Source: Lysinibacillus capsici (GTDB taxonomy: Bacteria; Bacillota; Bacilli; Bacillales_A; Planococcaceae). Taken from it: a stretch of DNA of 64,000 bases. The stretch spans positions 334,159-398,158 of the forward strand of contig NZ_PXXX01000010.1 in assembly GCF_003367505.1 (NCBI RefSeq). Direction: 5' to 3'. The notes under the pieces are model-generated. The model worked only from the letters and a program-made list of their open reading frames with translations. It had not been told where the DNA came from and searched no databases. How positions within the stretch are numbered: position 1 is the first letter of the stretch; the number at the start of each line of letters is the position of its first letter. The position numbers and the translations under genes were made by a program. Below, in pieces: positions 8,787 to 17,361 of the stretch.

Positions 8787-9689
8787 TTAAGCACGTGGAT
8801 GGAATTGCTTATAGACCTCAGATAATCTTGTTTTGCTAATATGTGTATAAATCTGGGTAGTAGAAATATCTGCATGACCAAGCATCTCCTGCACCGCTCG
8901 TAAATCGGCTCCATTTTCAACCAAATGAGTGGCAAAGGAATGACGCAATGTATGTGGTGTTAATTCATGTTGGATGCCTGCCTTTAACGCATGCTCCTTC
9001 ATTAATTTCCAACAACCCTGCCTTGTTAAACGTTTCCCTCTTTGATTAATAAAAAACGCATCTGTTTTGGGGTACTTTCCCTGTAATTGACTACGAGCAC
9101 CATTTAAATAGGCATTTATTGCCGAAAGTGCGCTTTTGCCGAGTGGAATGATTCGCTCCTTGCCACCCTTCCCAAATACACGTACAAAGCCCATGGTTAA
9201 ATGAATATCAGCTAAATCCAGTGCAATAAGTTCACTGATGCGCATACCAGACCCATATAGTAACTCCAGCATGGCAAGATCACGTATACCTTGTGGCTTA
9301 CTTTTATTTGGAGCTGTTAGTAAAGCTTCAATCTCTTGGATAGATAAAATATTAGGCAACTTTTGCTCAATTGTCGGCATCTCCAAATGGACTGTCGGAT
9401 CAGTTTCTGCGCGCTTTTCTCGTAGTAAAAATTGGTGGAAACTTCGAATCGATGAAATATGACGGGCAATGGTACGACTTGTCTTTCCCTGTGCCCGCAA
9501 TTGCTCTAAATGGCGTAATATAGTTGTCCGTTCTACCACACTAAAATCAGACATACCTTCTGCTTCCTTTAAAAAATGTACATAGCTTTCTAAATCTCGG
9601 CGATAGGATGCTAATGTATTAACAGATAACTGCCTTTCCACCTGAATAAAATGGATATAGTCCTCTACTGCATATTGAAATTCATTCAT
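8787..9689 (-). CDS. xerD: Tyrosine recombinase XerD
   Basis: Site-specific recombinase that resolves chromosome dimers at dif. An N-terminal SAM-like core-binding domain (YIHFIQVERQLSVNTLASYR) precedes the catalytic domain with Arg in LYGSGMRISELIALDL, HTLRHSFATHLVENGADLR, GHADISTTQIYTHI and the terminal tyrosine-containing helix. The GTG at 9692 is possible, but the ATG at 9689 has better spacing from GGGGG, giving 300 residues. Position between deoB and fur matches B. subtilis xerD (ripX), which supports XerD over XerC. Confidence 0.93.
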   Translation of the reverse strand: MNEFQYAVEDYIHFIQVERQLSVNTLASYRRDLESYVHFLKEAEGMSDFSVVERTTILRHLEQLRAQGKTSRTIARHISSIRSFHQFLLREKRAETDPTVHLEMPTIEQKLPNILSIQEIEALLTAPNKSKPQGIRDLAMLELLYGSGMRISELIALDLADIHLTMGFVRVFGKGGKERIIPLGKSALSAINAYLNGARSQLQGKYPKTDAFFINQRGKRLTRQGCWKLMKEHALKAGIQHELTPHTLRHSFATHLVENGADLRAVQEMLGHADISTTQIYTHISKTRLSEVYKQFHPRA

Positions 9690-9811
9690 CACAACGCCCC
9701 CTCACTGTCAATTATTCTCTATTTTAGCATGGCCTTAAGAAATGTGCTAAAGGACCCTCCATTCGACATAAACCACCAACCCTAATGGTGTCTATACTTC
9801 AATAAAAAAAA

Positions 9812-9858
9812 CAAAAAACTGCCCGATTCAATCTATACCAAAGATCAAAACAGACAGT
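9812..9858 (-). terminator. Terminator downstream of fur
   Basis: On the minus strand a 17-position stem runs from ACTGTC (9858-9853) to GGCAGT (9823-9818) with G-T pairs and one T-T mismatch, closing a 7-nt loop, followed by a run of six T. It sits six bases after the fur stop codon. Confidence 0.75.
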
Positions 9859-9864
9859 TTTTCG

Positions 9865-10329
9865 TTATTTTTCTTCATTCGATTCGTCGTTTTTATCATG
9901 ACAGCGCCAGCATATGCCGTGGAAAGTTAGTCGGTGATCTTTTATAATAAAGTTCCAACGTTTTTCAACAACGGCTTCCACATCTTCAAGTAAATCTTCT
10001 TGAATTTCATCAACAGCACCACATTCGATACAAACAAGATGATGGTGGAAATGGGCAGCTCCCTCTTGGCGTAAATCATAGCGCGATACGCCATCGCCAA
10101 AGTTGATTTTGTCGACAATTTTGAGCTCAGTTAATAATTCTAACGTTCTATAAACAGTAGCTAGACCAATCTCAGGTGCTTTTTCTTTTACTAAAAGATA
10201 AACATCTTCAGCACTTAGGTGGTCCTCTTCGTGCTCAAGCAAAACAGCAACTGTCGCTTCTCGCTGCGGCGTCAGCTTGTAACTAGCACTATGCAACTGT
10301 TTTTTTATACGATCAATTCGGCTCTCCAT
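9865..10329 (-). CDS. fur: Ferric uptake regulator
   Basis: A 154-residue Fur-family metal-dependent repressor. The winged-helix domain covers residues about 10-85, with LTPQREATVAVLLEHEEDHL and the recognition region EIGLATVYRTLELLTELKIV. The dimer/metal domain has HFHHHLVCIECGAVDEI and a second cysteine pair in GICWRCHD, forming a structural zinc site. Location next to xerD is the position of fur in B. subtilis, which favours Fur over PerR or Zur. A candidate target, a near-consensus Fur box, occurs in this window at 56716-56734 ahead of the siderophore operon. Confidence 0.9.
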   Translation of the reverse strand: MESRIDRIKKQLHSASYKLTPQREATVAVLLEHEEDHLSAEDVYLLVKEKAPEIGLATVYRTLELLTELKIVDKINFGDGVSRYDLRQEGAAHFHHHLVCIECGAVDEIQEDLLEDVEAVVEKRWNFIIKDHRLTFHGICWRCHDKNDESNEEK

Positions 10330-10451
10330 GTGACGCCCCCCTAAACTCTTTCCATTATACCAAAGGAGTAAATCCTATTACAAGATAGTGAATAGATTTC
10401 TAACATGCTTCTACTTTTTTATCTGATCACAATTTTGGTCTATTCAATCCA

Positions 10452-10964
10452 TCATTTTAACACATAAGAAATAACAATAAACTCAGCAACTATTATGATG
10501 AAAAATGCGATAAAATTCAACAAAATTGTCCGACCAGATACTTGTTTCCCGATTTTTCGCTTTGACCAAGCGGGTACAAGTAAATTGCATAGGACTAGCA
10601 ACAATATACAATAGATGAGCTGAAATGGAAACCACCAAATCGTATAAAGCCAAAAAGCTTCAAGTTTTTGTAATAAAAAAACCGAACTAAAGCCAAAAAA
10701 AGTGGCACGCATGGCTACAGTCACACGCACTAACACCTTTAAGACGCTATGTGTTGCTAGTAATAATATAAGACCTATGGAAATAGCAACAGGCAGTACT
10801 AAACGAAAAATGGATTGCCTGTCCCCATCTGCTAAACGAGGCTCTATAAATAATATAAAGGGTTCCGCTTTCGGTCCACCAATAATATGAAAGAAAATAA
10901 CGCCACAAACAAAACTTACTGCAATGATGGAAGCGTGATAAAAAATAGACACCGTACGAGACAT
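10452..10964 (-). CDS. SpoIIM-like integral membrane protein, divergent
   Basis: A 170-residue, very hydrophobic protein with about five membrane segments: one near the N-terminus, a 30-residue loop (GGPKAEPFILFIEPRLADGD), then four segments. The start is the second ATG (MSRTV), seven bases behind GGAG. It occupies the place of spoIIM between fur and nudF in Bacillus, and one N-terminal segment, an outside loop and a four-helix C-terminal block resemble SpoIIM. I see no convincing sequence match, and SpoIIM is about 215 residues. Treat it as a SpoIIM-like candidate by position and topology only. Confidence 0.5.
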   Translation of the reverse strand: MSRTVSIFYHASIIAVSFVCGVIFFHIIGGPKAEPFILFIEPRLADGDRQSIFRLVLPVAISIGLILLLATHSVLKVLVRVTVAMRATFFGFSSVFLLQKLEAFWLYTIWWFPFQLIYCILLLVLCNLLVPAWSKRKIGKQVSGRTILLNFIAFFIIIVAEFIVISYVLK

Positions 10965-11017
10965 AAACATGCTCCTTTTCTATCAAGGTTTGTACAGCTT
11001 ATGCTCGTCCGTCTCTA

Positions 11018-11575
11018 TTATGCTAAAAGATTATTTTCTAAATTTGCAGCTAGCCATAGCACTGCGAATGCTGTTTTAGCATCATATATACGCTGGTCAG
11101 CCACCATTACTTGTGCTTCTTCCAACGAAACTTCTAATAGTTCGACAAATTCATCCTCATCTAAATCTGCTTTATTGTCTATTGTATATAATCCCCTCGC
11201 CACAAACAAATGAAGAACTTCATCCGCAAAGCCTGGTGATGTTGCAAATGTTTGTAAAAAAGTAAGTTGATGCGCGCCATAACCTGTTTCTTCCTCTAAT
11301 TCTCGACGTGCTGTCATCACTGGCTCCTCACCTGGCTCTAGCTTTCCAGCTGGAATTTCAATAATAGAACGCTCCAGCGCTTTGCGGTATTGTTCTACTA
11401 ACACTAGTTTACCCTCGTCCGTAACAGCAATCACCGCTACGGCACCTGGATGCTTAATGATTTCACGTTTTGCAACCTGTCCATTTGGTAAAGTGACATC
11501 ATCAATTTGTAGTTTTATTATTCTACCGTCATAGATCGGTGTCGTTTTCGTTGTTTTTTCCTCAAACTTTTTCAT
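11018..11575 (-). CDS. nudF: ADP-ribose pyrophosphatase (Nudix)
   Basis: Hydrolyses ADP-ribose to AMP and ribose-5-phosphate. The start is the ATG of MKKFEEKT, giving 185 residues; an upstream open frame has no ribosome site. The Nudix box is complete: GKLEPGEEPVMTARRELEEE followed by TGY (residues about 77-99), with the catalytic REXXEE core. The ADP-ribose family proline-containing stretch EYRKALERSIIEIPAGKL-type precedes it. It corresponds to B. subtilis yqkG/nudF by position, is divergent from the aldo/keto reductase gene (76 bp apart), and likely shares a transcript with the SpoIIM-like gene. Confidence 0.9.
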   Translation of the reverse strand: MKKFEEKTTKTTPIYDGRIIKLQIDDVTLPNGQVAKREIIKHPGAVAVIAVTDEGKLVLVEQYRKALERSIIEIPAGKLEPGEEPVMTARRELEEETGYGAHQLTFLQTFATSPGFADEVLHLFVARGLYTIDNKADLDEDEFVELLEVSLEEAQVMVADQRIYDAKTAFAVLWLAANLENNLLA

Positions 11576-11651
11576 TGACGATAACCTCGCTTGTTCTTCA
11601 GATATGTTCATTGTACCATTACAAGTAGAGAAATCGAAGGAGGTCATTCGT

Positions 11652-12551
11652 ATGAAAAAAAGACAGCTTGGTACAAGTGAATTGTTTATTTCAGAGATTA
11701 GTTTAGGAGGCATGTCTCTTTCGACAGATAAAACACAAGCTGCTGCCATTGTCGATATGGCATTAGATGCTGGCATTAACTATATAGATACAGCTGATTT
11801 ATATGATTATGGTGCAAATGAAGAGATTATTGGCGCAACGTTAGGTAAGCGTCGTCATGATGTCATCCTAGCAACAAAGGTAGGTAATCGGTGGGCAGAA
11901 GGGGTAGATGGCTGGCATTGGGATACATCACCATCCTATATAAAAGAAGCTGTCCATGCTAGCTTACGACGTTTAGGAACAGACTACATTGATGTATATC
12001 AATTACACGGTGGCACAATCGAAGATGATTGGGACGAGATAATTGACACATTTGAAGGACTGAAAAAAGAAGGGCTCATTCGTGAATATGGTATATCCTC
12101 CATTCGTCCTAATGTATTGCAGCGATTTTTACCTGCAAGCTCGGCTAGAAGCGTCATGATGCAATACAGTGCCCTCGATCGCCGCCCTGAAGAATGGTTT
12201 AACTTTATTGCGAAACAGGGTGCTTCTGTTGTAACACGTGGCACAGTGGCAAAGGGCTTATTAACAAATAGCTGGCAACAACGTCTACAACATGTTAATG
12301 GTTTTAACACCTATACTGCTGAGGAGTTAACAACAACGTTAACAGACTTAGCTTTACACTATAATAACTTGCATGCTTTGGCTATCGCTTTTAATCTAAA
12401 AGAGCCGACAATCGCTTCTACGGTCATTGGCGCAAGCTCTCAACAACAACTAGCACAAACGCTTGCTTCCTACGAGAAAATTAATTCAATAACAGATTTC
12501 AAGGTAGCTAATGAGCTAACAAAAAATGAGTACTATCAAGAACATCGATGA
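11652..12551 (+). CDS. Aldo/keto reductase, YqkF-like
   Basis: NADPH-dependent reductase with a TIM-barrel fold; the physiological substrate is unknown. The start MKKRQLGTSELFISEI follows GAAGGAGG. Family residues are visible: NYIDTADLYDYGANEEIIG with the catalytic Asp and Tyr (residues about 41-59), the lysine in DVILATKVGNRW, the histidine in IDVYQLHGG, and a truncated C-terminal NADP site near ASTVIGASSQQQL. Length is 299. In B. subtilis yqkF neighbours nudF, as here. The next gene, vanZ-like, overlaps its stop by 4 bp. Confidence 0.9.
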   Translation: MKKRQLGTSELFISEISLGGMSLSTDKTQAAAIVDMALDAGINYIDTADLYDYGANEEIIGATLGKRRHDVILATKVGNRWAEGVDGWHWDTSPSYIKEAVHASLRRLGTDYIDVYQLHGGTIEDDWDEIIDTFEGLKKEGLIREYGISSIRPNVLQRFLPASSARSVMMQYSALDRRPEEWFNFIAKQGASVVTRGTVAKGLLTNSWQQRLQHVNGFNTYTAEELTTTLTDLALHYNNLHALAIAFNLKEPTIASTVIGASSQQQLAQTLASYEKINSITDFKVANELTKNEYYQEHR

Positions 12552-13027
12552 AAAAATGGCTAATTTTACTCATTTGTCTAGTTGTACTAGTAATCTCCTC
12601 TAGTATGACCTATGAGCAACAGAGTATACTACCAGAATTAGAAGATTTGCTCGCCAATAAACCTTTTGAAAAACAACTATCTATTTTAAAAATTCCCTAT
12701 TGGGGAACCATCGTTTCAGTGGAAGAGCGAGGTTATTTTCCATTTGTAGAGTTTTTAATTCGTAAATTGACACACTTCATGGGATTTGGATGCATCGCAC
12801 TTGGCCTTTACTTCGCCTGGGGAAAAAGACGTTTTGCAGCAAGTATTGCTATCGGTGGAACGGCTACAATCGCAGTGCTTGATGAGTTTCGTCAAAGCTT
12901 TACGCCAGGTCGTACAATGAGTGCTCAAGATGTGCTTGTCGATACAGCTGGAGCCATTGTTTTTGTTAGTCTCGTTGTTGCACTAAGAAAAATACTCAAA
13001 AATAAAAGACAAAAGGCTCAATTATAG
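12548..13027 (+). CDS. VanZ family membrane protein
   Basis: A 159-residue protein with a hydrophobic N-terminus (residues about 4-22) and three further membrane segments. The VanZ signatures are present: RKLTHFMGFGCIALGL (residues about 72-87), the conserved DEFRQSFTPGRTMSAQDVLV (about 111-130) and DTAGAIVF. VanZ homologues are widespread in Firmicutes; only the enterococcal protein is tied to teicoplanin resistance, so no resistance is implied here. The start overlaps the reductase stop (ATGA), so the two are coupled. The stop lies in the loop of a terminator. Confidence 0.85.
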   Translation: MKKWLILLICLVVLVISSSMTYEQQSILPELEDLLANKPFEKQLSILKIPYWGTIVSVEERGYFPFVEFLIRKLTHFMGFGCIALGLYFAWGKRRFAASIAIGGTATIAVLDEFRQSFTPGRTMSAQDVLVDTAGAIVFVSLVVALRKILKNKRQKAQL

Positions 13028-13045
13028 CCTTTTGTCTTTTATTTT
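13004..13045. terminator. Bidirectional terminator
   Basis: AAAAGACAAAAGGCT (13004-13018) pairs perfectly with AGCCTTTTGTCTTTT (13026-13040). It contains the end of the vanZ-like gene and lies at the end of the convergent GNAT gene, with T-rich tails on both strands. Confidence 0.88.
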
Positions 13046-13550
13046 AAAGGTGGAACCGCCAAAAATAGAGGGACTTCGTTTCTTTAAACAAGACAGCCCC
13101 TGCTTTTTCCAAAACTCGATGGGAAGCCATATTTTCTTTTTCCGTGTCAGCGATAACGTATTTTGCATTTGGCTGATGGAGTAACCAGTCTTTAAGAGCT
13201 ATGATTGATTCTGTCATATAGCCCTGCCCCATATAAGGAGGCAAAGTATAATACCCAATCACAACTTCCCCTTGCTCATTTGGCGTACCTTTTAGCATTA
13301 TGCCACCAACAGCACAATTTTTTTCTTTTAATACAAGTAACCAATTCGTATGCCATAGATAATTTGGCTCATCTTCTAATACTTTGCAAAGTCTAAAATA
13401 CAGCGCTTGTTTAAGCTCGCAATCTAAACTCCCTACACCTTTACTTAATGACAACTCCGCCGCCATTTGCTCCTCATGCTCTATTAGTAAATTAAGATAC
13501 TTAGCGTTTAAAGGAATTAACCTTATTCTTTCTGTTTGTAATTCTACCAT
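13044..13550 (-). CDS. GNAT acetyltransferase (RimJ/RimL type)
   Basis: A 168-residue N-acetyltransferase of the kind that modifies protein N-termini or small molecules; the substrate cannot be inferred. It begins VELQTERIRLIPLN, typical of the Acetyltransf_3 group. The acetyl-CoA loop appears as YTLPPYMGQGYMTESI, followed by VIADTEKENMASHRVLEKAG near the C-terminus, the conserved 'N-x-x-S-x-x-V-L-E-K-x-G' block. AGGAG lies six bases before the ATG. It is convergent with the VanZ gene and shares its terminator. Confidence 0.85.
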   Translation of the reverse strand: MVELQTERIRLIPLNAKYLNLLIEHEEQMAAELSLSKGVGSLDCELKQALYFRLCKVLEDEPNYLWHTNWLLVLKEKNCAVGGIMLKGTPNEQGEVVIGYYTLPPYMGQGYMTESIIALKDWLLHQPNAKYVIADTEKENMASHRVLEKAGAVLFKETKSLYFWRFHL

Positions 13551-13579
13551 GTTGGTCTCCTAACATAATTTAATTGATA

Positions 13580-13666
13580 CTAAACTACAATTAGGTATAT
13601 GTTATTGGCAGCGTCTCCCGTTCGTTTAAATTCAAAGACCTCTCCCTCTATATCGACCACAGCCAT
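13580..13666 (-). pseudogene. Possible coding remnant or tiny gene
   Basis: A minus-strand frame of 28 codons begins at an ATG (MAVVDIEGEVFEFKRTG) and is open a further 16 codons upstream without a usable start. The composition is protein-like, with alternating charged and beta-forming residues, but no ribosome site is visible before the ATG and the frame is short. It may be the tail of a decayed gene. I recognise no family. Confidence 0.22.
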
Positions 13667-13685
13667 ATAAATGTTATGCTGTAAA

Positions 13686-13722
13686 TATAAAACAGTGAAC
13701 CCACCTATGTGAATTCACTGTT
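13686..13722 (-). terminator. Terminator downstream of the YqkE-like gene
   Basis: AACAGTGAA (minus strand, 13722-13714) pairs with TTCACTGTT (13699-13691), loop about 14 nt, followed by TTATATTT. It lies just after the stop of the YqkE-like gene on the minus strand. Confidence 0.6.
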
Positions 13723-13727
13723 CTCTC

Positions 13728-13994
13728 TTAATATTTAGTACCTTTATCGCCGTATTCGTTTAAAAGTTCTTCAAACGATTTGTTTTTTTCTCGTTGTTTA
13801 CGTTCAAAAGCTAATTTTGCCTGACGCTCTTCTTCTGCCGCCTGCTCTTTAGCAGTTAAATCTTGCTTCGCTGCTTTCAATTTTGCTAGCACATCGCCAC
13901 CTAGCTGATCTGCTAATGTAACGGCCTCTTGCTTAGGTAGGCTAGCTGTTACGCTATTGTCAGTATGTTGTTGCTGTTTTCGTTTCTTTCCCAT
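13728..13994 (-). CDS. yqkE: YqkE-like protein (DUF3886)
   Basis: An 88-residue, highly charged protein with a basic N-terminus (MGKKRKQQQ) and a long predicted helix or coiled coil rich in K, E, Q and A from residue about 30 to 78. The DUF3886 core is visible in GGDVLAKLKAAKQDLTAKEQ and REKNKSFEELLNEYG. Function is unknown. Its presence next to yqkF- and yqkD-like genes matches the B. subtilis order. It lies 24 bp downstream of the thiolase gene on the same strand and may be co-transcribed. Confidence 0.8.
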   Translation of the reverse strand: MGKKRKQQQHTDNSVTASLPKQEAVTLADQLGGDVLAKLKAAKQDLTAKEQAAEEERQAKLAFERKQREKNKSFEELLNEYGDKGTKY

Positions 13995-14017
13995 TTCTAT
14001 TCACCTTCTTATTGACA

Positions 14018-15202
14018 TCAAGGGCGCTTCACAACTGTTGCTACGCCTTGTCCACCACCGATACATAATGTGGCTAAGCCCGTTTTCACATCACGCTTTT
14101 CCATCTCATGTAATAGCGTTACCAAAATCCGAGCACCACTAGCACCGATTGGGTGACCAAGAGCAATGGCACCCCCGTTAACATTTAGTTTATCATGATT
14201 AAAGCTTAATTCACGATCTACAGCAATTGATTGTGCTGCAAATGCTTCATTTGCTTCAATTAAATCGATATCGTTTAAAGTAATCTTAGCCTTTGTCAGC
14301 GCTTTTTGTACTGCTTTTACAGGACCTGTACCCATAATTGCAGGATCTACACCAGCACTAGCATTCGCTGTAATGATCGCCATTGGTTGAATGCCTAGCT
14401 CTTGTGCTTTTTCCTTTGACATCACCACTACCGCTGCCGCACCATCATTAATACCAGACGCGTTCGCTGCTGTGACAGAGCCATCCTTTTTAAATGCTGG
14501 TCGTAGCTTACCTAATGATTCTGCTGTCACACCTGCTCGTGGAAATTCATCTTTATTGAAAAGCAGTGGCTCTCCCTTGCGCTGTGGAATCTCAACAGCA
14601 ACGATTTCATTTTCAAACTTGCCCGCTGCAATTGCTTCCTCTGCACGTTGCTGAGAACGAGCTGCAAAAGCATCCTGCTCTTCTCGAGAGATTTGATACA
14701 TATCACATAAATTTTCAGCTGTAATGCCCATATGATAATCGTTAAAAGCACACCATAGGCCATCTTGTATCATTGTATCTACTACCTTTTGGTCGCCCAT
14801 TCGGAAGCCTTCTCGTGCATTTTTTAAGACGTATGGAGCCTGGCTCATATTTTCAAATCCACCTGCAACAACAATCTCTGCATCTCCCGCTATAATCGCC
14901 TGTGTTGCTAAATGAACAGCCTTTAAACCTGATCCACATACTTTATTAATTGTTAATGCTGATACCTCTTGAGGTAACCCCGCTTTAATTGCCGCTTGAC
15001 GAGCTGGATTTTGTCCAAGTCCTGCCGATAAAACATTCCCCATAATAACCTCATCGACATGTTCACCTGCTACGCCAGCACGCACTAATGCCTCTTTAAT
15101 GACAATGCTACCTAACGTTGTCGCTGGTACGTCTTTTAATGTCCCCTGAAATGAGCCAATTGCTGTACGCACCGCACTCACGATTACTACCTCGTTTGTC
15201 AT
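14018..15202 (-). CDS. Acetyl-CoA acetyltransferase (thiolase)
   Basis: Condenses two acetyl-CoA to acetoacetyl-CoA, or acts in reverse in fatty-acid and ketone breakdown. The start [10 protein letters not shown] is chosen because GGGGAG lies eight bases upstream; this gives 394 residues. The catalytic set is complete: nucleophile Cys89 in [11 protein letters not shown], His350 in [16 protein letters not shown], and Cys380 in LCIGGGQG. The GMGxEN-type loop reads [13 protein letters not shown]. No neighbouring fatty-acid or PHB genes are present, so the pathway is not fixed by context. Confidence 0.92.
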   Translation of the reverse strand: MTNEVVIVSAVRTAIGSFQGTLKDVPATTLGSIVIKEALVRAGVAGEHVDEVIMGNVLSAGLGQNPARQAAIKAGLPQEVSALTINKVCGSGLKAVHLATQAIIAGDAEIVVAGGFENMSQAPYVLKNAREGFRMGDQKVVDTMIQDGLWCAFNDYHMGITAENLCDMYQISREEQDAFAARSQQRAEEAIAAGKFENEIVAVEIPQRKGEPLLFNKDEFPRAGVTAESLGKLRPAFKKDGSVTAANASGINDGAAAVVVMSKEKAQELGIQPMAIITANASAGVDPAIMGTGPVKAVQKALTKAKITLNDIDLIEANEAFAAQSIAVDRELSFNHDKLNVNGGAIALGHPIGASGARILVTLLHEMEKRDVKTGLATLCIGGGQGVATVVKRP

Positions 15203-15406
15203 AATCATTCTCCCCTTTTCCCCGTTCAAGAATCAACACTGCATGCATATGCTACTAGCAGATATGTATATTTTAACAAATATTTTGACGATTTTCGATA
15301 ATAGAAATAATCGCAGTTTTGCCAAAGATATTGTAAAATGTTGACGTGTTTTAAACAATCTTAGTTGGGAACATTACAAATAAGAAACAGCATGTGGAGG
15401 TGTTTT

Positions 15407-16381
15407 ATGATGAAAAAGAAGATGCTTTTATTCTCTGGTATTACAACAACGCTAGCCGCCGCTGCAACAGGTCTGTTCGGCTTCGCGCTTTCCAATAAAT
15501 TAATGTATATCCAACAAAAAGACCCTGAATTTATACGGGAACGAGAAACGACCGCAAAGCGCTTTGATGAAGCTTGGTACAATAAAAACTTGAAATGTGA
15601 ACTGAATATTGATTCTCCAAATGGCTATACAATTCGAGGCATTATGTTTCAGCCATTGCAAACAAATAACACGATCATCATTTGCCACGGTGTTACCGAA
15701 AATAAAATAAATTCCGTGAAATATGCTCGCCTTTTTGAAAGACTTGGCTATAATTCTGTTATATTTGACCACCGTCGCCATGGTGAATCTGGAGGCAAGA
15801 CAACAAGCTATGGCTACTATGAGAAAAACGATCTTGATGCCGTGGTGAAAACAGTAAAAGCCATGATTGGAGAGGATGCTATACTTGGCATTCACGGTGA
15901 ATCGATGGGTGCTGCAACCATGCTCCTCTATGCAGGAACAGTCGAGGATGGCGCTGATTTTTATATCTCAGATTGCGCGTTCTCGGACTTTTCTATGTTA
16001 CTCAAACAAATTGCGAAAACTGAATTTAAATATGGCTCCATTATTCCTATTCGTTTTGCTGACTTTTTTGTTCGTCTTAGAGATGGTTACTCATTTAAAA
16101 GTGTAACACCTGCCGAAGCCGTCACACATATTGAAAAACCTGTGCTCTTTATCCATAGTATTCCCGATACATTTATTCCAGCTTCCATGTCACTCGATCT
16201 CTACAATAAAAAAACCGGTCCAAAAAAATTAAAACTTTTTGATACGGGGGCACATGCACAGTCCTTTAATGAAAATATGGATGAATATGAGGATTTAATT
16301 CATGATTTTTTAGACAATTTTATTTATCAAAAAATCAATCAGGATTCTTCTTCTTCCAATGTCATTCCATTCCATTTTTAG
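15407..16381 (+). CDS. yqkD: Alpha/beta hydrolase, YqkD-like
   Basis: A 324-residue membrane-anchored or secreted hydrolase. An N-terminal hydrophobic segment (residues about 5-27) follows MMKKK. The start is set by GGAGGTG four to seven bases before tandem ATGs. The hydrolase core includes NTIIICHGVTENKINSVKYA (oxyanion region), FDHRRHGESGGKTTSYGYYE, the nucleophile elbow GIHGESMGAAT (serine of GxSxG), KPVLFIHSIPDTFIP (acid), and the histidine in GAHAQSFNEN. These stretches closely match what I recall of B. subtilis YqkD. Its substrate is unknown. Confidence 0.85.
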   Translation: MMKKKMLLFSGITTTLAAAATGLFGFALSNKLMYIQQKDPEFIRERETTAKRFDEAWYNKNLKCELNIDSPNGYTIRGIMFQPLQTNNTIIICHGVTENKINSVKYARLFERLGYNSVIFDHRRHGESGGKTTSYGYYEKNDLDAVVKTVKAMIGEDAILGIHGESMGAATMLLYAGTVEDGADFYISDCAFSDFSMLLKQIAKTEFKYGSIIPIRFADFFVRLRDGYSFKSVTPAEAVTHIEKPVLFIHSIPDTFIPASMSLDLYNKKTGPKKLKLFDTGAHAQSFNENMDEYEDLIHDFLDNFIYQKINQDSSSSNVIPFHF

Positions 16382-16388
16382 GGCAATG

Positions 16389-16422
16389 AAAAACCTTGCG
16401 TCATTTTACTCGCAAGGTTTTT
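16389..16422. terminator. Bidirectional terminator between yqkD and luxS
   Basis: AAAAACCTTGCG (16389-16400) pairs with CGCAAGGTTTTT (16411-16422), a perfect 12-bp stem with a 10-nt loop and T-rich flanks on both strands. It separates two convergent genes. Confidence 0.9.
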
Positions 16423-16429
16423 ATTTTAT

Positions 16430-16900
16430 TTAATCTTCAAAAATAATATGCCATTCATCACGTTTCGCTAAAAACTCTTTTGCTAATGCTTGGGCCCCTT
16501 CTAAACTATGGCTAGCAGCCCAGCCACATTGCACTTCATTGCAGGCAGGCACTGCGGTTGCCTTTGTCACATCTGTAAATGTGTTCTCTAAAATAGCTAA
16601 TAAATCCTCATAATCATTATGATTGATCAAGGACACATAGAAGCCTGTTTGACAACCCATTGGACTGAAATCAACAATATGATCTGAGTAATTACGGATA
16701 ATGTCAGCAGATAAATGCTCTAAAGAATGTAATGCAGGCATTTCCATATGCTCCTTATTTGGCTGTTTAAAGCGAATATCGTATTTATATACTTCATCGC
16801 CATTTTTGCCAGTTTTCACACCTGCTAAACGAACATAAGGTGCCTTCACTTTTGTATGATCTAGATCAAAACTTTCTACATTTGTTTTTTCTTTTTGCAA
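16430..16900 (-). CDS. luxS: S-ribosylhomocysteine lyase
   Basis: Cleaves S-ribosylhomocysteine to homocysteine and DPD, the precursor of autoinducer-2, in the activated methyl cycle. A TTG at 16900 ([11 protein letters not shown]) is preferred because GGAAGGGAG lies nine bases upstream; a longer ATG start at 16933 is possible. The product is then 156 residues. Metal ligands are His58 and His62 in [13 protein letters not shown] and Cys125 in [13 protein letters not shown]; catalytic Cys83 is in [13 protein letters not shown]. It stands alone, not next to mtnN or mccAB. Confidence 0.95.
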   Translation of the reverse strand: MQKEKTNVESFDLDHTKVKAPYVRLAGVKTGKNGDEVYKYDIRFKQPNKEHMEMPALHSLEHLSADIIRNYSDHIVDFSPMGCQTGFYVSLINHNDYEDLLAILENTFTDVTKATAVPACNEVQCGWAASHSLEGAQALAKEFLAKRDEWHIIFED

Positions 16901-16992
16901 TATACACAACTCCCTTCCGTATAGTAACTCCATTATACATAGTTTCCCGATAGAGTTGTATGATTTTTAAGAATTATTTAAATACTATTAAA

Positions 16993-17027
16993 AATAAAAA
17001 AACAACTAGTTAAGCTTGAACTAGTTG
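16993..17027 (-). terminator. Terminator downstream of yneF
   Basis: On the minus strand CAACTAGTT (17027-17019) pairs with AACTAGTTG (17011-17003), followed by a T-run of seven. It begins 17 bases after the yneF stop. Confidence 0.85.
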
Positions 17028-17043
17028 CTCGGAACATTCCAAA

Positions 17044-17262
17044 TTACTTCTGGAATTTATTCATTTGCGCCATCATTTGACGTACTTGCTTTTCAGACGG
17101 CGTACGACCCATTTGCGCCATCATCATACGAATCATTTGCTCATTAATAGGTGGGTTTTCTTTCAAATATTTCATCATAGCTTGACGAGCGAAATAGAAA
17201 CCAAGTGCTGCGCCCGCTGCTAATGCGATAATTACGATAATAATCCAGCCCCATGTAGGCAT
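17044..17262 (-). CDS. yneF: YneF family membrane protein (UPF0154)
   Basis: A 72-residue protein with one N-terminal membrane segment (WGWIIIVIIALAAGAALGFYF, residues about 4-24), followed by the conserved cytoplasmic UPF0154 tail: ARQAMMKYLKENPPINEQMI and RTPSEKQVRQMMAQMN. The start MPTWGW follows a GGAGGAGG site with eight-base spacing. The function is not known. It lies directly behind sirA, which mirrors the yneE(sirA)-yneF arrangement of B. subtilis. Confidence 0.9.
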   Translation of the reverse strand: MPTWGWIIIVIIALAAGAALGFYFARQAMMKYLKENPPINEQMIRMMMAQMGRTPSEKQVRQMMAQMNKFQK

Positions 17263-17361
17263 ACAACCAACCTCCTCCACTACAATATACCGAGAAAAAA
17301 CTCTCCACGCTCCATTATACACCAAATAATAGCGTGTTACTATATATTGTAGTGAATTTTC

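Noticed and set aside
11576..11776. N-terminal extension of NudF
   Set aside because: The open frame continues upstream, but it crosses into the divergent reductase gene and lacks a ribosome site; the ATG at 11575 fits the family start.
12548..13027. Glycopeptide resistance gene (VanZ)
   Set aside because: The protein is a general VanZ-family membrane protein without any other van gene nearby, so resistance should not be inferred. The VanW-like stretch in the pilus protein is likewise no resistance marker.
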